Shown here piece by piece: positions 7,839-15,683 of a DNA stretch of 64,000 nucleotides. The DNA comes from an uncultured Flaviramulus sp. (GTDB lineage: Bacteria; Bacteroidota; Bacteroidia; Flavobacteriales; Flavobacteriaceae): contig CANMUP010000001.1 of NCBI GenBank assembly GCA_947501105.1, forward strand, positions 744,001 through 808,000, in the 5' to 3' direction. The translations under genes and the position numbers were made by a program. Numbering within the stretch: position 1 is the first letter of the stretch; each line of letters begins with the position of its first letter. The notes under the pieces are model-generated. The model worked only from the letters and a program-made list of their open reading frames with translations. It made no database searches and was not told the DNA's origin.

Positions 7839-8216
7839 ATGGAAGTTCAAGGAAGAATTAAAATGGTAGGAGAAACTCAAACTTTTGGAAGTAATGGGTT
7901 TAGAAAAAGAGAAATAGTTGTAACTACAGAGGAGCAATATCCACAACATATAATGGTGGAATTTGTTCAGGATAAAACAGACTTATTAAACAGCTACCAA
8001 GTTGGGCAACAAGTTAAAATTAGTATTAATTTACGAGGTAGAGAATGGGTTAATCCACAAGGAGAAACCAAATATTTTAACTCCATTCAAGGTTGGAGAA
8101 TTGAAGCTTTGCAAGCTGAAGCTTCTGGAGAAAACATACCGCCAGTACCACCAGCTGATGCTTTTGAACCTGCTGGCGATTTAAAAGAAGAAGATCATGA
8201 CGATCTTCCTTTTTAA
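7839..8216 (+). CDS. DUF3127 protein with an SSB-like C-terminal tip
   Basis: 125 residues. The N-terminal ~90 residues (MEVQGRIKMVGETQTFGSNGFRKREIVV) look like a small beta-barrel of the OB type, as reported for DUF3127. A proline-rich linker follows (IPPVPPADAFEPAG), and the protein ends in an acidic tip DDLPF (121-125). This layout and tip closely resemble bacterial single-stranded DNA-binding protein, whose DDDIPF tail recruits replication and repair proteins. I infer a nucleic-acid-associated role; direct evidence is lacking. A hairpin terminator follows. Confidence 0.8.
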   Translation: MEVQGRIKMVGETQTFGSNGFRKREIVVTTEEQYPQHIMVEFVQDKTDLLNSYQVGQQVKISINLRGREWVNPQGETKYFNSIQGWRIEALQAEASGENIPPVPPADAFEPAGDLKEEDHDDLPF

Positions 8217-8227
8217 ATAATTTAGTC

Positions 8228-8252
8228 ATTCCCGCGTAGGCGGGAATTTTAT
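8228..8252 (+). terminator. intrinsic terminator after the DUF3127 gene
   Basis: ATTCCCGC (8228-8235) and GCGGGAAT (8240-8247) form a perfect 8-bp stem with a four-base loop, followed by TTTTATT. It is unusually GC-rich for this genome. Confidence 0.75.
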
Positions 8253-8311
8253 TGTATGGACCTCTTTGTTTATTGAAACTTAGAGGTTTATTACTTTTAC
8301 AGATAATCACA

Positions 8312-8935
8312 ATGCAACTCCTAACCCAAGACATATGGTTTCCAAACATATCCGAAGCTACCGAGGATGGCTTACTGGCTATCGGAGGTGATTTATCTGT
8401 TAAACGATTACTTCATGCTTATAAACATGGTGTTTTTCCTTGGTTTGAAGCAGAAGAACCCATTTTGTGGTGGTCGCCTAATCCAAGGTTTGTGTTGTTT
8501 CCAGAAAAGCTAAAAGTTTCAAAAAGCATGAAACAAGTATTACGTAATTGCGATTATACGGTTACTGTTAACAAAGCTTTTAAAGAGGTGATTACAGAAT
8601 GTTCTAAAACAAAACGCGATGGACAAGCAAGCACTTGGATAACTAATAGTATGATTGAAGCATATGTGAATTTGCACGAGCTAGGTTACGCAAAATCCGT
8701 TGAGGTTTGGAGAGATAATACATTGGTCGCAGGATTATATGGTGTAGATTTAGGAAACCATGTGTTTTGCGGAGAAAGTATGTTTACCAAAGAAAGCAAT
8801 GCTAGTAAAGCTGGTTTTATAACGTTTATACAAAACACAAATTACAAACTTATCGATTGCCAAGTATATACCAAACATTTAGAAAGCTTGGGTGCTGAGG
8901 AAATTTCTAGAACCCTTTTTTTGAAGTTTTTATAG
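8312..8935 (+). CDS. aat: leucyl/phenylalanyl-tRNA--protein transferase
   Basis: 207 residues from the ATG at 8312. The frame is open from 8252, but the upstream 20 residues (MYGPLCLLKLRG) are hydrophobic, overlap the terminator tail and are absent from the family, while MQLLTQDIWFPN is the typical start. The family signatures are present: GLLAIGGDLS, LLHAYKHGVFPWFE, WWSPNPRFVL, AGLYGVDLGN and ESMFTKESNASK. The enzyme moves Leu or Phe from tRNA to the N-termini of proteins with basic N-terminal residues, marking them for ClpS/ClpAP degradation (N-degron pathway). It appears monocistronic. Confidence 0.95.
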   Translation: MQLLTQDIWFPNISEATEDGLLAIGGDLSVKRLLHAYKHGVFPWFEAEEPILWWSPNPRFVLFPEKLKVSKSMKQVLRNCDYTVTVNKAFKEVITECSKTKRDGQASTWITNSMIEAYVNLHELGYAKSVEVWRDNTLVAGLYGVDLGNHVFCGESMFTKESNASKAGFITFIQNTNYKLIDCQVYTKHLESLGAEEISRTLFLKFL

Positions 8936-9016
8936 CTCCGAAATTAAATATTCAAAAAAATATTCAAAAAGATGTAATAATCGTTAACTTCTACCACTAA
9001 TCTTTAAAAACAGTGT

Positions 9017-9514
9017 TTGAGTAACGATTTTTATATATCATCAATTTTACCCTATTCCGGAATAATAATAAAGATATGTAGGGCATATACCGATTCGCAA
9101 GAAGATTTTGAAGATTACTATCAAGAGGTCTGCCTGCAAATATGGAGAAGTCGAGATAAGTTCCGTGGAGACGCAAAATGGTCTACTTGGATATACAGAC
9201 TGTCGCTAAATATATGCTTGACATTAATCAAGAAAAAGAAAAAAAATCGCCAGCATTATAATTCAAATTATAAGGTTCAAAATGAAGCGTTAGAAGATGA
9301 TTCTCGTACGTTTTCAGACGAATCACTTAATCTACTTTATGAAGCAATCAAACAGTTATCTGAAATTGATAGAGCAATTATTTTACTTTATCTGGAAGAA
9401 AAACCTAATAAAGAAATTGCAGAAATTATTGGTACAACACCAAATAATATAGGTGTTCGTGTGAACAGAATTAAAGAAAGATTAAAAAAATTACTAGATG
9501 GAAAAATCAATTGA
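9017..9514 (+). CDS. ECF-type RNA polymerase sigma factor
   Basis: 165 residues. Region 2 (about 20-85) contains EDYYQEVCLQIWRSRDKFRGDAKWSTWIYRL, and region 4 (about 112-160) contains IDRAIILLYLEEKPNKEIAEIIGTTPNNIGVRVNRI. There is no region 1 or 3, as usual for ECF factors. The start must be TTG at 9017: the frame is closed by a TAA at 9005, and no ATG or GTG lies in frame near the conserved beginning. The 3' end overlaps the next gene by 17 bases, so translation of the two is probably coupled. Target genes are not predictable. Confidence 0.92.
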   Translation: MSNDFYISSILPYSGIIIKICRAYTDSQEDFEDYYQEVCLQIWRSRDKFRGDAKWSTWIYRLSLNICLTLIKKKKKNRQHYNSNYKVQNEALEDDSRTFSDESLNLLYEAIKQLSEIDRAIILLYLEEKPNKEIAEIIGTTPNNIGVRVNRIKERLKKLLDGKIN

Positions 9515-10136
9515 AACAATATGGAAGCAAGGTTTTTTAGATAATAATGCCATGGTAGCACCAAAGCTAAATAACCTATACAATCAAAAATCTATTCATA
9601 TTATAGATAAGTTTAAAAGAATGTTTAAAATAAACCTTAACGCTCTCGTTATATTCTCTTTTGTTGTTTTAGTAGCCTCTTTTTTTGTAAAGATACCTGT
9701 TATGGGAGTGCTCATGTTTATTTTACTAAACGTTATTGTGATCGTAAATAAAAAACTGTTTAAAGGTTTAAGTACTATAGATAAGAATGTGAGTAGTTAC
9801 CAATATCTTAAATCTTTTGATGCTTGGATGAAATCTCAAATTGCAGTTAATTATAAAATGTCTAGATATATATATCCATATATTTTTATTGCAATGGTTT
9901 CTGGGTTTTGGTTTTCTACTCCATTTCAAGAATCTTTAGATAGAATATTAGGAAATCATGAGGTATATTATCTTTTTGGAATACCTGTATTTTGGGTGTT
10001 AGCGATGGTAGTAATTATAATATTATTAGCAATTTTTGGTGGACGAATTTATAAATGGGATTTGAATATAGTTTACGGGCGGATATTAAAAAAACTAGAT
10101 GAGTTAATTACAGATATGGAAGATTTAAGAGCCTAG
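9498..10136 (+). CDS. four-helix membrane protein coupled to the ECF sigma factor (candidate anti-sigma factor)
   Basis: 212 residues. A cytoplasmic N-terminus of about 40 residues precedes two hydrophobic helices (about 48-85), then a soluble stretch with KSFDAWMKSQIAVNYKMSRYIY, then two more helices (about 125-140 and 157-182), and a charged C-terminus (LKKLDELITDMEDL). Overlap with the sigma gene and the membrane location fit an anti-sigma role. However, it lacks the ZAS-type HxxxCxxC motif and the FecR layout, so the assignment rests only on context. The frameshifted glycine-zipper gene follows after about 80 bases. Confidence 0.6.
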   Translation: MEKSIETIWKQGFLDNNAMVAPKLNNLYNQKSIHIIDKFKRMFKINLNALVIFSFVVLVASFFVKIPVMGVLMFILLNVIVIVNKKLFKGLSTIDKNVSSYQYLKSFDAWMKSQIAVNYKMSRYIYPYIFIAMVSGFWFSTPFQESLDRILGNHEVYYLFGIPVFWVLAMVVIIILLAIFGGRIYKWDLNIVYGRILKKLDELITDMEDLRA

Positions 10137-10215
10137 TTTGAACAAATTAAAAATAACTTTTAAAAACGTGTAATATTTTTTGATTTCGAATACTAATTAA
10201 ATAAAGATTAAAATT

Positions 10216-10673
10216 ATGACTATCATTGAAGCTTCTAGTTTTTTTGAAAAATTATTAAAAGAAGCAAATAATAAAAGAGAAATAAGAGTTTACAAAAGCT
10301 TTAATACTATTCTATTAAATTTAAGAAACAGGGATTTAACAGAAGACGAATTGATGTCTATAGAAACAGAACTTAAGAAACTGGACTTAAAGTCGAACCC
10401 TGAAAACAAGAGAAAATATTTTAGCAAAAAGCTTAGTGCTTTTAAAGCTTATTTAAAAGAAGAATTTTCTTTAATCACAGAAGGTTATTACACAGTTTTA
10501 GGAATGAGCTTAGGTATGTGTTTTGGCGTTGCTATCGGTACAAGTTTTGGGTGCCTAGCACTTCAATTGGTCTTGCTGTAGGAATGGCAATTGGTCTTGC
10601 AATTGGTAGAAATAAAGATTTGGAAGCTGAAAAACAAAATCGAGTTTTGCGAACAAAAATGGCCGACTTGTAA
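10216..10673 (+). pseudogene. glycine-zipper membrane protein broken by a one-base frameshift
   Basis: The frame from the ATG at 10216 runs in a charged helical region (EASSFFEKLLKEANNKREIRV, EFSLITEGYYTVLGM) into a glycine zipper, then loses the pattern after TSFG and stops at 10581. In the next frame from 10551, the zipper continues without a break (VPSTSIGLAVGMAIGLAIGRNKDLEAEKQ) to a TAA at 10671-10673. Restoring one G in the GGG run at 10549-10551 gives a 152-residue protein with a continuous G-x3-G-x3-G helix pair and a polar tail. This is a real lesion, a sequencing error, or less likely a programmed shift. It is probably part of the sigma-factor operon. Confidence 0.8.
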
Positions 10674-10735
10674 GGTAGTTTTAATGATTAAGAGTGCTTT
10701 TGCATAAGGTTTTATGCTAAGTCTCTACTATAACT

Positions 10736-11374
10736 CTATAATTCGCTCCACAATAAACATCCAAAAATACTTGACAGAATTAACACATAAGCCACTAAAA
10801 CATAAACCCATTTTCCTGAAAATTTGTGTATTGGTATTGAAGATAAATTAAGTGCTGCCAAAATGATTATAACGCTATAAAGAACTATAGAAAAAGTAGA
10901 ATGCTGAAATAAAGTTTCAAATAAAAAGACAAAAGCAAGAATAAGCGCATTATTATCTACAGATAATCCCATATAGGTTTCATTGTCAATAAGACCATAA
11001 ATATTAAAATAACTTAAGCGTATTGCACAAGCAGCAATAATTACAAATGCACCTGGTATAAACCATATTTCATAATTTCCATAGCTTAAAAGTAATATTG
11101 CAGGGTAAACACCAAAACTAACAATATCTATAATAGAATCAAACTGTACTCCAAATATACTTTGTTCTTTGGTTCTACCTTTCATTTTACGCGCTATAAT
11201 ACCATCATACCAATCAAATAATGCGGACCATAATATGGCTATAATAGATGCTAGGAACCACCCTTCTATCGCAAAGTAAATGGCTATTACAGTGCAAAAC
11301 AAGCCAACTAAAGAACAAACATTAGGTGGGTCTTTAGCAAAACTTAACATACTTGCTTGTTTATTTTTATTCAT
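10736..11374 (-). CDS. CDP-alcohol phosphatidyltransferase (PssA-like)
   Basis: 212 residues with about six membrane helices. The family signature D-x2-DG-x2-AR-x8-G-x3-D-x3-D is visible in DWYDGIIARKMKG and FGVQFDSIIDIVSFG. The later RLSYFNIYG and MGLSVDNNAL segments correspond to the substrate-side motifs of bacterial phosphatidylserine synthases of the PssA type. The enzyme should swap CMP from a CDP-activated donor for an alcohol at the inner membrane. Its ATG overlaps the stop of the upstream PLP-enzyme gene (ATGA, four bases), so it is translationally coupled with the head-group cassette. The exact substrate is unknown. Confidence 0.85.
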   Translation of the reverse strand: MNKNKQASMLSFAKDPPNVCSLVGLFCTVIAIYFAIEGWFLASIIAILWSALFDWYDGIIARKMKGRTKEQSIFGVQFDSIIDIVSFGVYPAILLLSYGNYEIWFIPGAFVIIAACAIRLSYFNIYGLIDNETYMGLSVDNNALILAFVFLFETLFQHSTFSIVLYSVIIILAALNLSSIPIHKFSGKWVYVLVAYVLILSSIFGCLLWSEL

Positions 11375-12480
11375 TTTACTCTCATTAAATACATTACATC
11401 TTTTAACCCATCTATTAGTGACACATTCTCTTCTTTAGTACGACTCGCAATCCTAATATATCTATCAGCATCTGGTTGGGTTTTTCCAACATTATGTTTT
11501 ATATAAATATTGTATTTAATAAAAAGACGTTTTGTTACTTCTGGTCCACTTAAAGCGGCATCAGGTAAACGACAATAAATATAGTTTGCATTTGGTTTAA
11601 ATACCGTCATCCCTTTTATAGTGCATAAATCCTCATAAAAAATATCTCTGTCTGCCTTAACTATTTTACAGCTATCTTCAAATTCTTTCTTGTATTTAGG
11701 TAGTATTCTAAGAAATTCTTCAGCAAAACCATTAATATTCCAAATATGAACTCTATTGCGAACAGACGCTACCAAATTTGCATTAGCCGTTAGTAAATAA
11801 CCAATTCTAAGTCCGCAAATCCCGTAGGCTTTACTCATGCTTTTAAGTATAGCCATGTTAGGATATTTTGCAATATCTTGCTCCAGGCTTATTTGCTCGT
11901 TATTATCAGCAAAATCAAGAAAAGATTCATCGATAATAAGCATGCAATTATTTGGCTTAAGCTTTTCAGCCAATCGAATTAAATCTGCTTTAGGAACTAA
12001 CAACGATGTCGGATTATTAGGTGTCACCACAACAGCCATATCTGCTCCAACTTTTATGGCTTCATCTGCAAATTTATCCACATCTAATTGAAATGAAGGA
12101 AAATCAAGTGGAAACTCTACAACACGCCCTTCAGGTGCCGCATTAGCATATTCATTAAAAGAAGGAACAGGAACAATTAGTTTTTTAGCTAAACTTCCAG
12201 ATAATATTTTTATAATCTCTGCACCTCCATTACCTACTACAATTCTTTCTGAAGGTTGATTAATAATATCTCCAACAAGCTCTGCCAATGCATTTTGTGC
12301 CATTGGGTAATTTAAAACCAAATTGTTAATATTAGATTTTAAATGACTAAATATTGCCTCAGGTGGAAAGTATAAATTATATAAATAGGCATGGTCTGTA
12401 AAATCGTGTCTATAATAGCCACCATGCTGCTTTGATATGTATTCATATTTTTCTTCTTGTGTGGTATATTTATTTATCAT
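11371..12480 (-). CDS. class I/II PLP-dependent aminotransferase or decarboxylase, HisC/CobD-like
   Basis: 369 residues. Fold-type I landmarks are in place: GNGGAEII (83-90) for phosphate binding, TPNNPTS (153-159), DESFLDF (184-190) with the Asp that pairs with pyridine nitrogen, the Schiff-base Lys217 in SMSKAYG, and LRIGY (224-228). This pattern is shared by histidinol-phosphate aminotransferase and threonine-phosphate decarboxylase CobD. No his or cob genes are near. It lies between a LicC/PntC-like cytidylyltransferase and a CDP-alcohol phosphatidyltransferase, so I infer that it makes an aminoalkyl phosphate or phosphonate for CDP activation. Whether it transaminates or decarboxylates cannot be read. 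Confidence 0.82.
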   Translation of the reverse strand: MINKYTTQEEKYEYISKQHGGYYRHDFTDHAYLYNLYFPPEAIFSHLKSNINNLVLNYPMAQNALAELVGDIINQPSERIVVGNGGAEIIKILSGSLAKKLIVPVPSFNEYANAAPEGRVVEFPLDFPSFQLDVDKFADEAIKVGADMAVVVTPNNPTSLLVPKADLIRLAEKLKPNNCMLIIDESFLDFADNNEQISLEQDIAKYPNMAILKSMSKAYGICGLRIGYLLTANANLVASVRNRVHIWNINGFAEEFLRILPKYKKEFEDSCKIVKADRDIFYEDLCTIKGMTVFKPNANYIYCRLPDAALSGPEVTKRLFIKYNIYIKHNVGKTQPDADRYIRIASRTKEENVSLIDGLKDVMYLMRVK

Positions 12481-12529
12481 TATAATTTCATTCTTAATTA
12501 AGTTATTTCCGCTCCGTCGCTTAAAGCAA

Positions 12530-13327
12530 CTATGCTAAAGTGTTTTCTAGCGCTTCTAATTCAATCAACTCCTTAGGGAACAACAATTCGGCTTTGGCCA
12601 AGTCTTTAAGAGTATCTATTTCATACCATGGTTGATGGTCAAATGAAACCGATTCTAAAACCAAACTCTTGTTGTGAGTCATTTCTGCAAAAACGCTCTC
12701 ATAATAACAATTTACACTCCCTTCTGAAATATATTGATTCAGTCTTTTAATGATGGATTTCCACGATGAAAGGGAAAAACTGTAAATATTCACTGTTTTA
12801 TATCGGATACCCGAATAGGCCTCATTAGTTCCTTTTTGGAATTTAGTAACCTTATTTGCTTTATCTATAGAAACCGTTGTACCGTTAAGCCATGGCTTCA
12901 TAAGTGCAACAGCCATTCTATCAGGATAAACCATATTATCCAGTAAAGTAGTGTTTAATACTAAATCGCTTTCAAAAAGTACAAATGGTTCGTTTATGAT
13001 ATGACGAGCCATCCAAAGTGAATAAATATTATTGGTAGTCTTATATAAAGGGCTATGAATATATTCAATAGAAATGTCTCCAGATCTTTCACCAAGATTA
13101 TCTATAATACATTCTTTTAAATGGCCAGTTACAATTACAAGTCGCTTAAACCTTTGACTTTTTAAATTCTTTAATAGCCTATTAAGAATCGACTTGTCAC
13201 TTACTAGCGTAAGACACTTTGGGGAATTTTCTGTTAATGGAAAAAGACGGCTTCCTGTACCAGCCGCAAGAAGTAATGCTGTGGTTATTCGATTTTGACC
13301 ACAATCATTACCTAAATCATTATTCAT
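12530..13327 (-). CDS. LicC/PntC-like CTP:phospho(no)alcohol cytidylyltransferase
   Basis: 265 residues from the ATG at 13327. The frame extends to a TTG at 13351, but the extra eight residues have no family match. The nucleotide-binding motif LAAGTGSRLFPLTENSPKCL begins at about residue 20. The TNNIYSLWMAR and FVLFESDLVLN segments match the choline/aminoethylphosphonate branch (LicC, PntC) better than sugar-phosphate nucleotidyltransferases. Expected reaction: CTP plus phosphocholine-like or 2-aminoethylphosphonate-like substrate gives a CMP/CDP conjugate and PPi. It is the first gene of a three-gene operon, 49 bases before the PLP enzyme. Substrate identity is inference. Confidence 0.75.
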   Translation of the reverse strand: MNNDLGNDCGQNRITTALLLAAGTGSRLFPLTENSPKCLTLVSDKSILNRLLKNLKSQRFKRLVIVTGHLKECIIDNLGERSGDISIEYIHSPLYKTTNNIYSLWMARHIINEPFVLFESDLVLNTTLLDNMVYPDRMAVALMKPWLNGTTVSIDKANKVTKFQKGTNEAYSGIRYKTVNIYSFSLSSWKSIIKRLNQYISEGSVNCYYESVFAEMTHNKSLVLESVSFDHQPWYEIDTLKDLAKAELLFPKELIELEALENTLA

Positions 13328-13640
13328 ACAAAATTGTATTAATGACACCAAAAAAACTAAACATGCATTGAAGCATCTAGCGTACTAATTATTAGCACTC
13401 TGATGTTGGATTAGTTTCCTGATAATTCAACTATAAGTATGAAGTCCGCTAATGTGATGATTATGCCTCTAGAGGTCATCAACAAAAATGATAGTGAATG
13501 ATTGATACTAAAAAGATTAGTAATCCTTGGGTAAAGGTACGCTAATTAATAAGACTAGCTAATTTTATGTTTTTGTTGCATATAAAAATATGACAGAAGC
13601 TTTCTTTTTATACATGTGAAATAAAAAGGAAAGCACAAAA
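13328..13640. other. intergenic region without a recognised feature
   Basis: This 313-base stretch separates the head-group operon from tag, both on the minus strand. It must hold the operon promoter, but I find no convincing TAnnTTTG on the minus strand, no terminator with a T run, and no ORF of interest. Confidence 0.5.
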
Positions 13641-14207
13641 TCAAACTTCTTTATACCTAAAACACTCAATTTCATGGTCATTCACCATGCCTGTAGCTTG
13701 CATATGAGCATAAACAACTGTAGATCCCACAAATTTAAAACCACGCTTTTTTAAATCTTTACTGAGTTTATCGCTTAAAGGAGTATTTGCAGGTACTTCA
13801 CTTAAATTTTTAAAACCATTATTAATCGGTTTTCCATCAACAAACCCCCAAATGTATTTTGAGAACGACCCAAATTCTTCTTGAATTTTCATAAAAGCTT
13901 GAGCGTTAGTAATGGTGGCGTTTACTTTTAGCTTATTTCTGATAATGCCAGCATCTTGTAGTAGGGTATCAATCTTATCTTGTTTATAGTTGGCAATTTT
14001 TTTGTAGTCGAAATTATCAAAAGCTTTTCTGAAATTTTCGCGTTTACGTAAAATAGTAATCCAGCTTAGCCCAGCTTGAAAAGTTTCTAAAATTAAAAAT
14101 TCAAAAAGGGTGGCATCATCATAAACAGGAACACCCCATTCTTCATCATGATAGGCTTCATATAACGCATCACCAACGGACCAATCACATCTATGTTTTG
14201 TACTCAT
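13641..14207 (-). CDS. tag: DNA-3-methyladenine glycosylase I
   Basis: 188 residues, the usual Tag length. Signatures include RCDW near the start, YHDEEWGVPVYDDATLFEFLILETFQAGLSW (about 19-49), in which the Glu of LET corresponds to the catalytic-pocket residue, and a C-terminal GMVNDHEIECFR. The Cys near residue 6 and a C-terminal His/Cys pair form the zinc snap known for this family. The enzyme excises 3-methyladenine from alkylated DNA. It stands alone on the minus strand and diverges from the thioredoxin-like gene. Confidence 0.95.
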   Translation of the reverse strand: MSTKHRCDWSVGDALYEAYHDEEWGVPVYDDATLFEFLILETFQAGLSWITILRKRENFRKAFDNFDYKKIANYKQDKIDTLLQDAGIIRNKLKVNATITNAQAFMKIQEEFGSFSKYIWGFVDGKPINNGFKNLSEVPANTPLSDKLSKDLKKRGFKFVGSTVVYAHMQATGMVNDHEIECFRYKEV

Positions 14208-14272
14208 AATATTACTGTAAGGTTTAAATTAAAAACATGACAAATATCATCTTAATTAAAATACCAAGATAC

Positions 14273-14280
14273 TAAATTTG
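14273..14280 (+). promoter_or_regulatory. putative promoter -7 box (TAAATTTG) for the thioredoxin-like gene
   Basis: TAAATTTG lies 32 bases before the ATG at 14313 in the divergent gap with tag, predicting a start at about 14286. Confidence 0.4.
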
Positions 14281-14312
14281 CGTGATCAGATTTTGTCTCA
14301 AAAAATAAATTT

Positions 14313-14930
14313 ATGGATTCTATTATAAAAAAAAGTTTAGAGAAAAGTATATCGTATAAAACCTATAGAAGTTTGGTTAAGCAGTTAGCAGACGGAAATT
14401 CTACAACTGGTTTAGAAAAAACGGAGGCTTTAATAAACTATACTAAGCTTAACGACAGACGTATGAAACGTTGGGATAAAACCGTGAAAATTTCAGAAGA
14501 AGCTAAAAATAGAATTGAATCTTTTAACGAAGCCAATACTTGGTTGTTGATTACAGAGAGTTGGTGTGGCGATGCCGCACATGTTACACCTGTAATAAAC
14601 AAAGTAGCAGAATTAAACGAAAATATTAATTTAAGAATAGTACTTCGTGATGAAAACCCAGAATTGATGGATGCATTTTTAACCAACGGAGGTAGAGCTA
14701 TACCAAAATTGATAATGATTGATAAAGAGTCTGGAAAAGTAACAAATACTTACGGACCTAGACCAAGTGAGGCAACAAATTATGTAAATAGATTTAAAGC
14801 GAAATATGGTAAGCTTACTCCAGAATTTAAGGAAGATTTACAGCATTGGTATAATAAAGATAAAGGGCAAAATGTAATAGAGGATCTTACCGAAATAATG
14901 TGCCAATTACAGCCTACTGTTTGCCTATAA
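14313..14930 (+). CDS. thioredoxin-family protein with a single active-site Cys
   Basis: 205 residues. The N-terminal ~70 residues are helical (YRSLVKQLADGNSTTG, KLNDRRMKRWDKTV), followed by a thioredoxin fold with the active site SWCGDAAH: only Cys85 is present, the second CxxC position is Ala. A cis-Pro segment (GGRAIPKLIMID) follows. There is no signal peptide, so the protein is cytoplasmic. A monothiol site cannot carry out normal dithiol exchange, but the family is widespread in flavobacteria under thioredoxin-family names. Its 3' end overlaps the convergent TonB-like gene by 17 bases. Confidence 0.85.
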   Translation: MDSIIKKSLEKSISYKTYRSLVKQLADGNSTTGLEKTEALINYTKLNDRRMKRWDKTVKISEEAKNRIESFNEANTWLLITESWCGDAAHVTPVINKVAELNENINLRIVLRDENPELMDAFLTNGGRAIPKLIMIDKESGKVTNTYGPRPSEATNYVNRFKAKYGKLTPEFKEDLQHWYNKDKGQNVIEDLTEIMCQLQPTVCL

Positions 14931-15630
14931 AGAGAAACGTAATAGAACCTATTTGACTTTTTTTAGTAGCATTGGCACTAAATTGAGATTTTTTAGCATA
15001 TTCCAAAGCATGTTCAGTCAAACACTCATTTGATGTTGATGATGAAGAATTTACATAAGCATCTGTAACATCCCCTTTTGCGTTTACAGTAATATTAATA
15101 ACTATTTTTCCGCCAATTTCGCATAAATAAATAGGAATAGGGATATACACTTTTTTTCTATCTACAAGTGAAAAACTAATGGTACTTTTTGTATTCGCTC
15201 CTTCATCTTGCTGTTTTTTAAGCAAATCATTTACTTTACTATATGACGAAAGTTCTTCTGTATTTAATTTAGAATCATCAGGTTCTTCATATTCCTTTTT
15301 AAACGCATCAGCTTGTTCTGATGCATTATTGCTTTTTGGAACATAATCTTCAGGAGGAGCAATAGGTTTGTAAGCTTCAGCAAAATGCTTATTGTTGCTG
15401 GTTTCGTTAAAAGCCTTATTGGTTTCAGCTTTACTGGCATTTAGTTGCTCTAAAGCTTCTAAAATTTTAATCTCTTCTTCGGTTAGTTCTTCTTCTGGCT
15501 CCATTTCATAAAAGCTTTCAGAAATGAATTCACTGTGTTTTTTTAACCCTAAATTAAAAATAGAAAGCACAATAGTTCCCGTTAAGAGAAACGTGATAAG
15601 TAGGGCTTTATGTTGATTTGTTAGGTTCAA
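14914..15630 (-). CDS. membrane-anchored TonB-like protein
   Basis: 238 residues. A single N-terminal membrane anchor at about 10-27 is followed by a long charged linker rich in Glu and Lys (EPEEELTEEEIKILEALEQ at about 43-61) and a C-terminal domain of about 80 residues (GGKIVINITVNAKGDVTDAYVN, then LTEHALEYAKKSQFSANA) that matches the beta-alpha-beta pattern of the TonB C-terminal domain. ExbB/ExbD genes are not adjacent. It may energise a specific receptor, or be a structural paralogue; the short non-proline linker argues for caution. It converges on the thioredoxin-like gene with a 17-base overlap. Confidence 0.7.
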   Translation of the reverse strand: MNLTNQHKALLITFLLTGTIVLSIFNLGLKKHSEFISESFYEMEPEEELTEEEIKILEALEQLNASKAETNKAFNETSNNKHFAEAYKPIAPPEDYVPKSNNASEQADAFKKEYEEPDDSKLNTEELSSYSKVNDLLKKQQDEGANTKSTISFSLVDRKKVYIPIPIYLCEIGGKIVINITVNAKGDVTDAYVNSSSSTSNECLTEHALEYAKKSQFSANATKKSQIGSITFLFIGKQ

Positions 15631-15683
15631 ATCTTTATTAATTTATAGCAATTCTGTATGGAATATACGTAAAAATAAACAAA

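Noticed and set aside
8252-8311. Upstream extension of aat to 8252
   Set aside because: The added residues are not in the family and overlap the terminator tail of the DUF3127 gene.
8077-8349. Minus-strand frame opposite the DUF3127 and aat genes
   Set aside because: It has no conserved motif and lies across two real genes and a terminator.
10216-10581. A complete 121-residue gene ending at 10581
   Set aside because: The zipper pattern continues in the next frame to 10673, so the 10581 stop is best read as the result of a frameshift.
11837-12091. Plus-strand frame inside the PLP enzyme gene
   Set aside because: Its residues are the antisense of the conserved active-site region, so it is a shadow.
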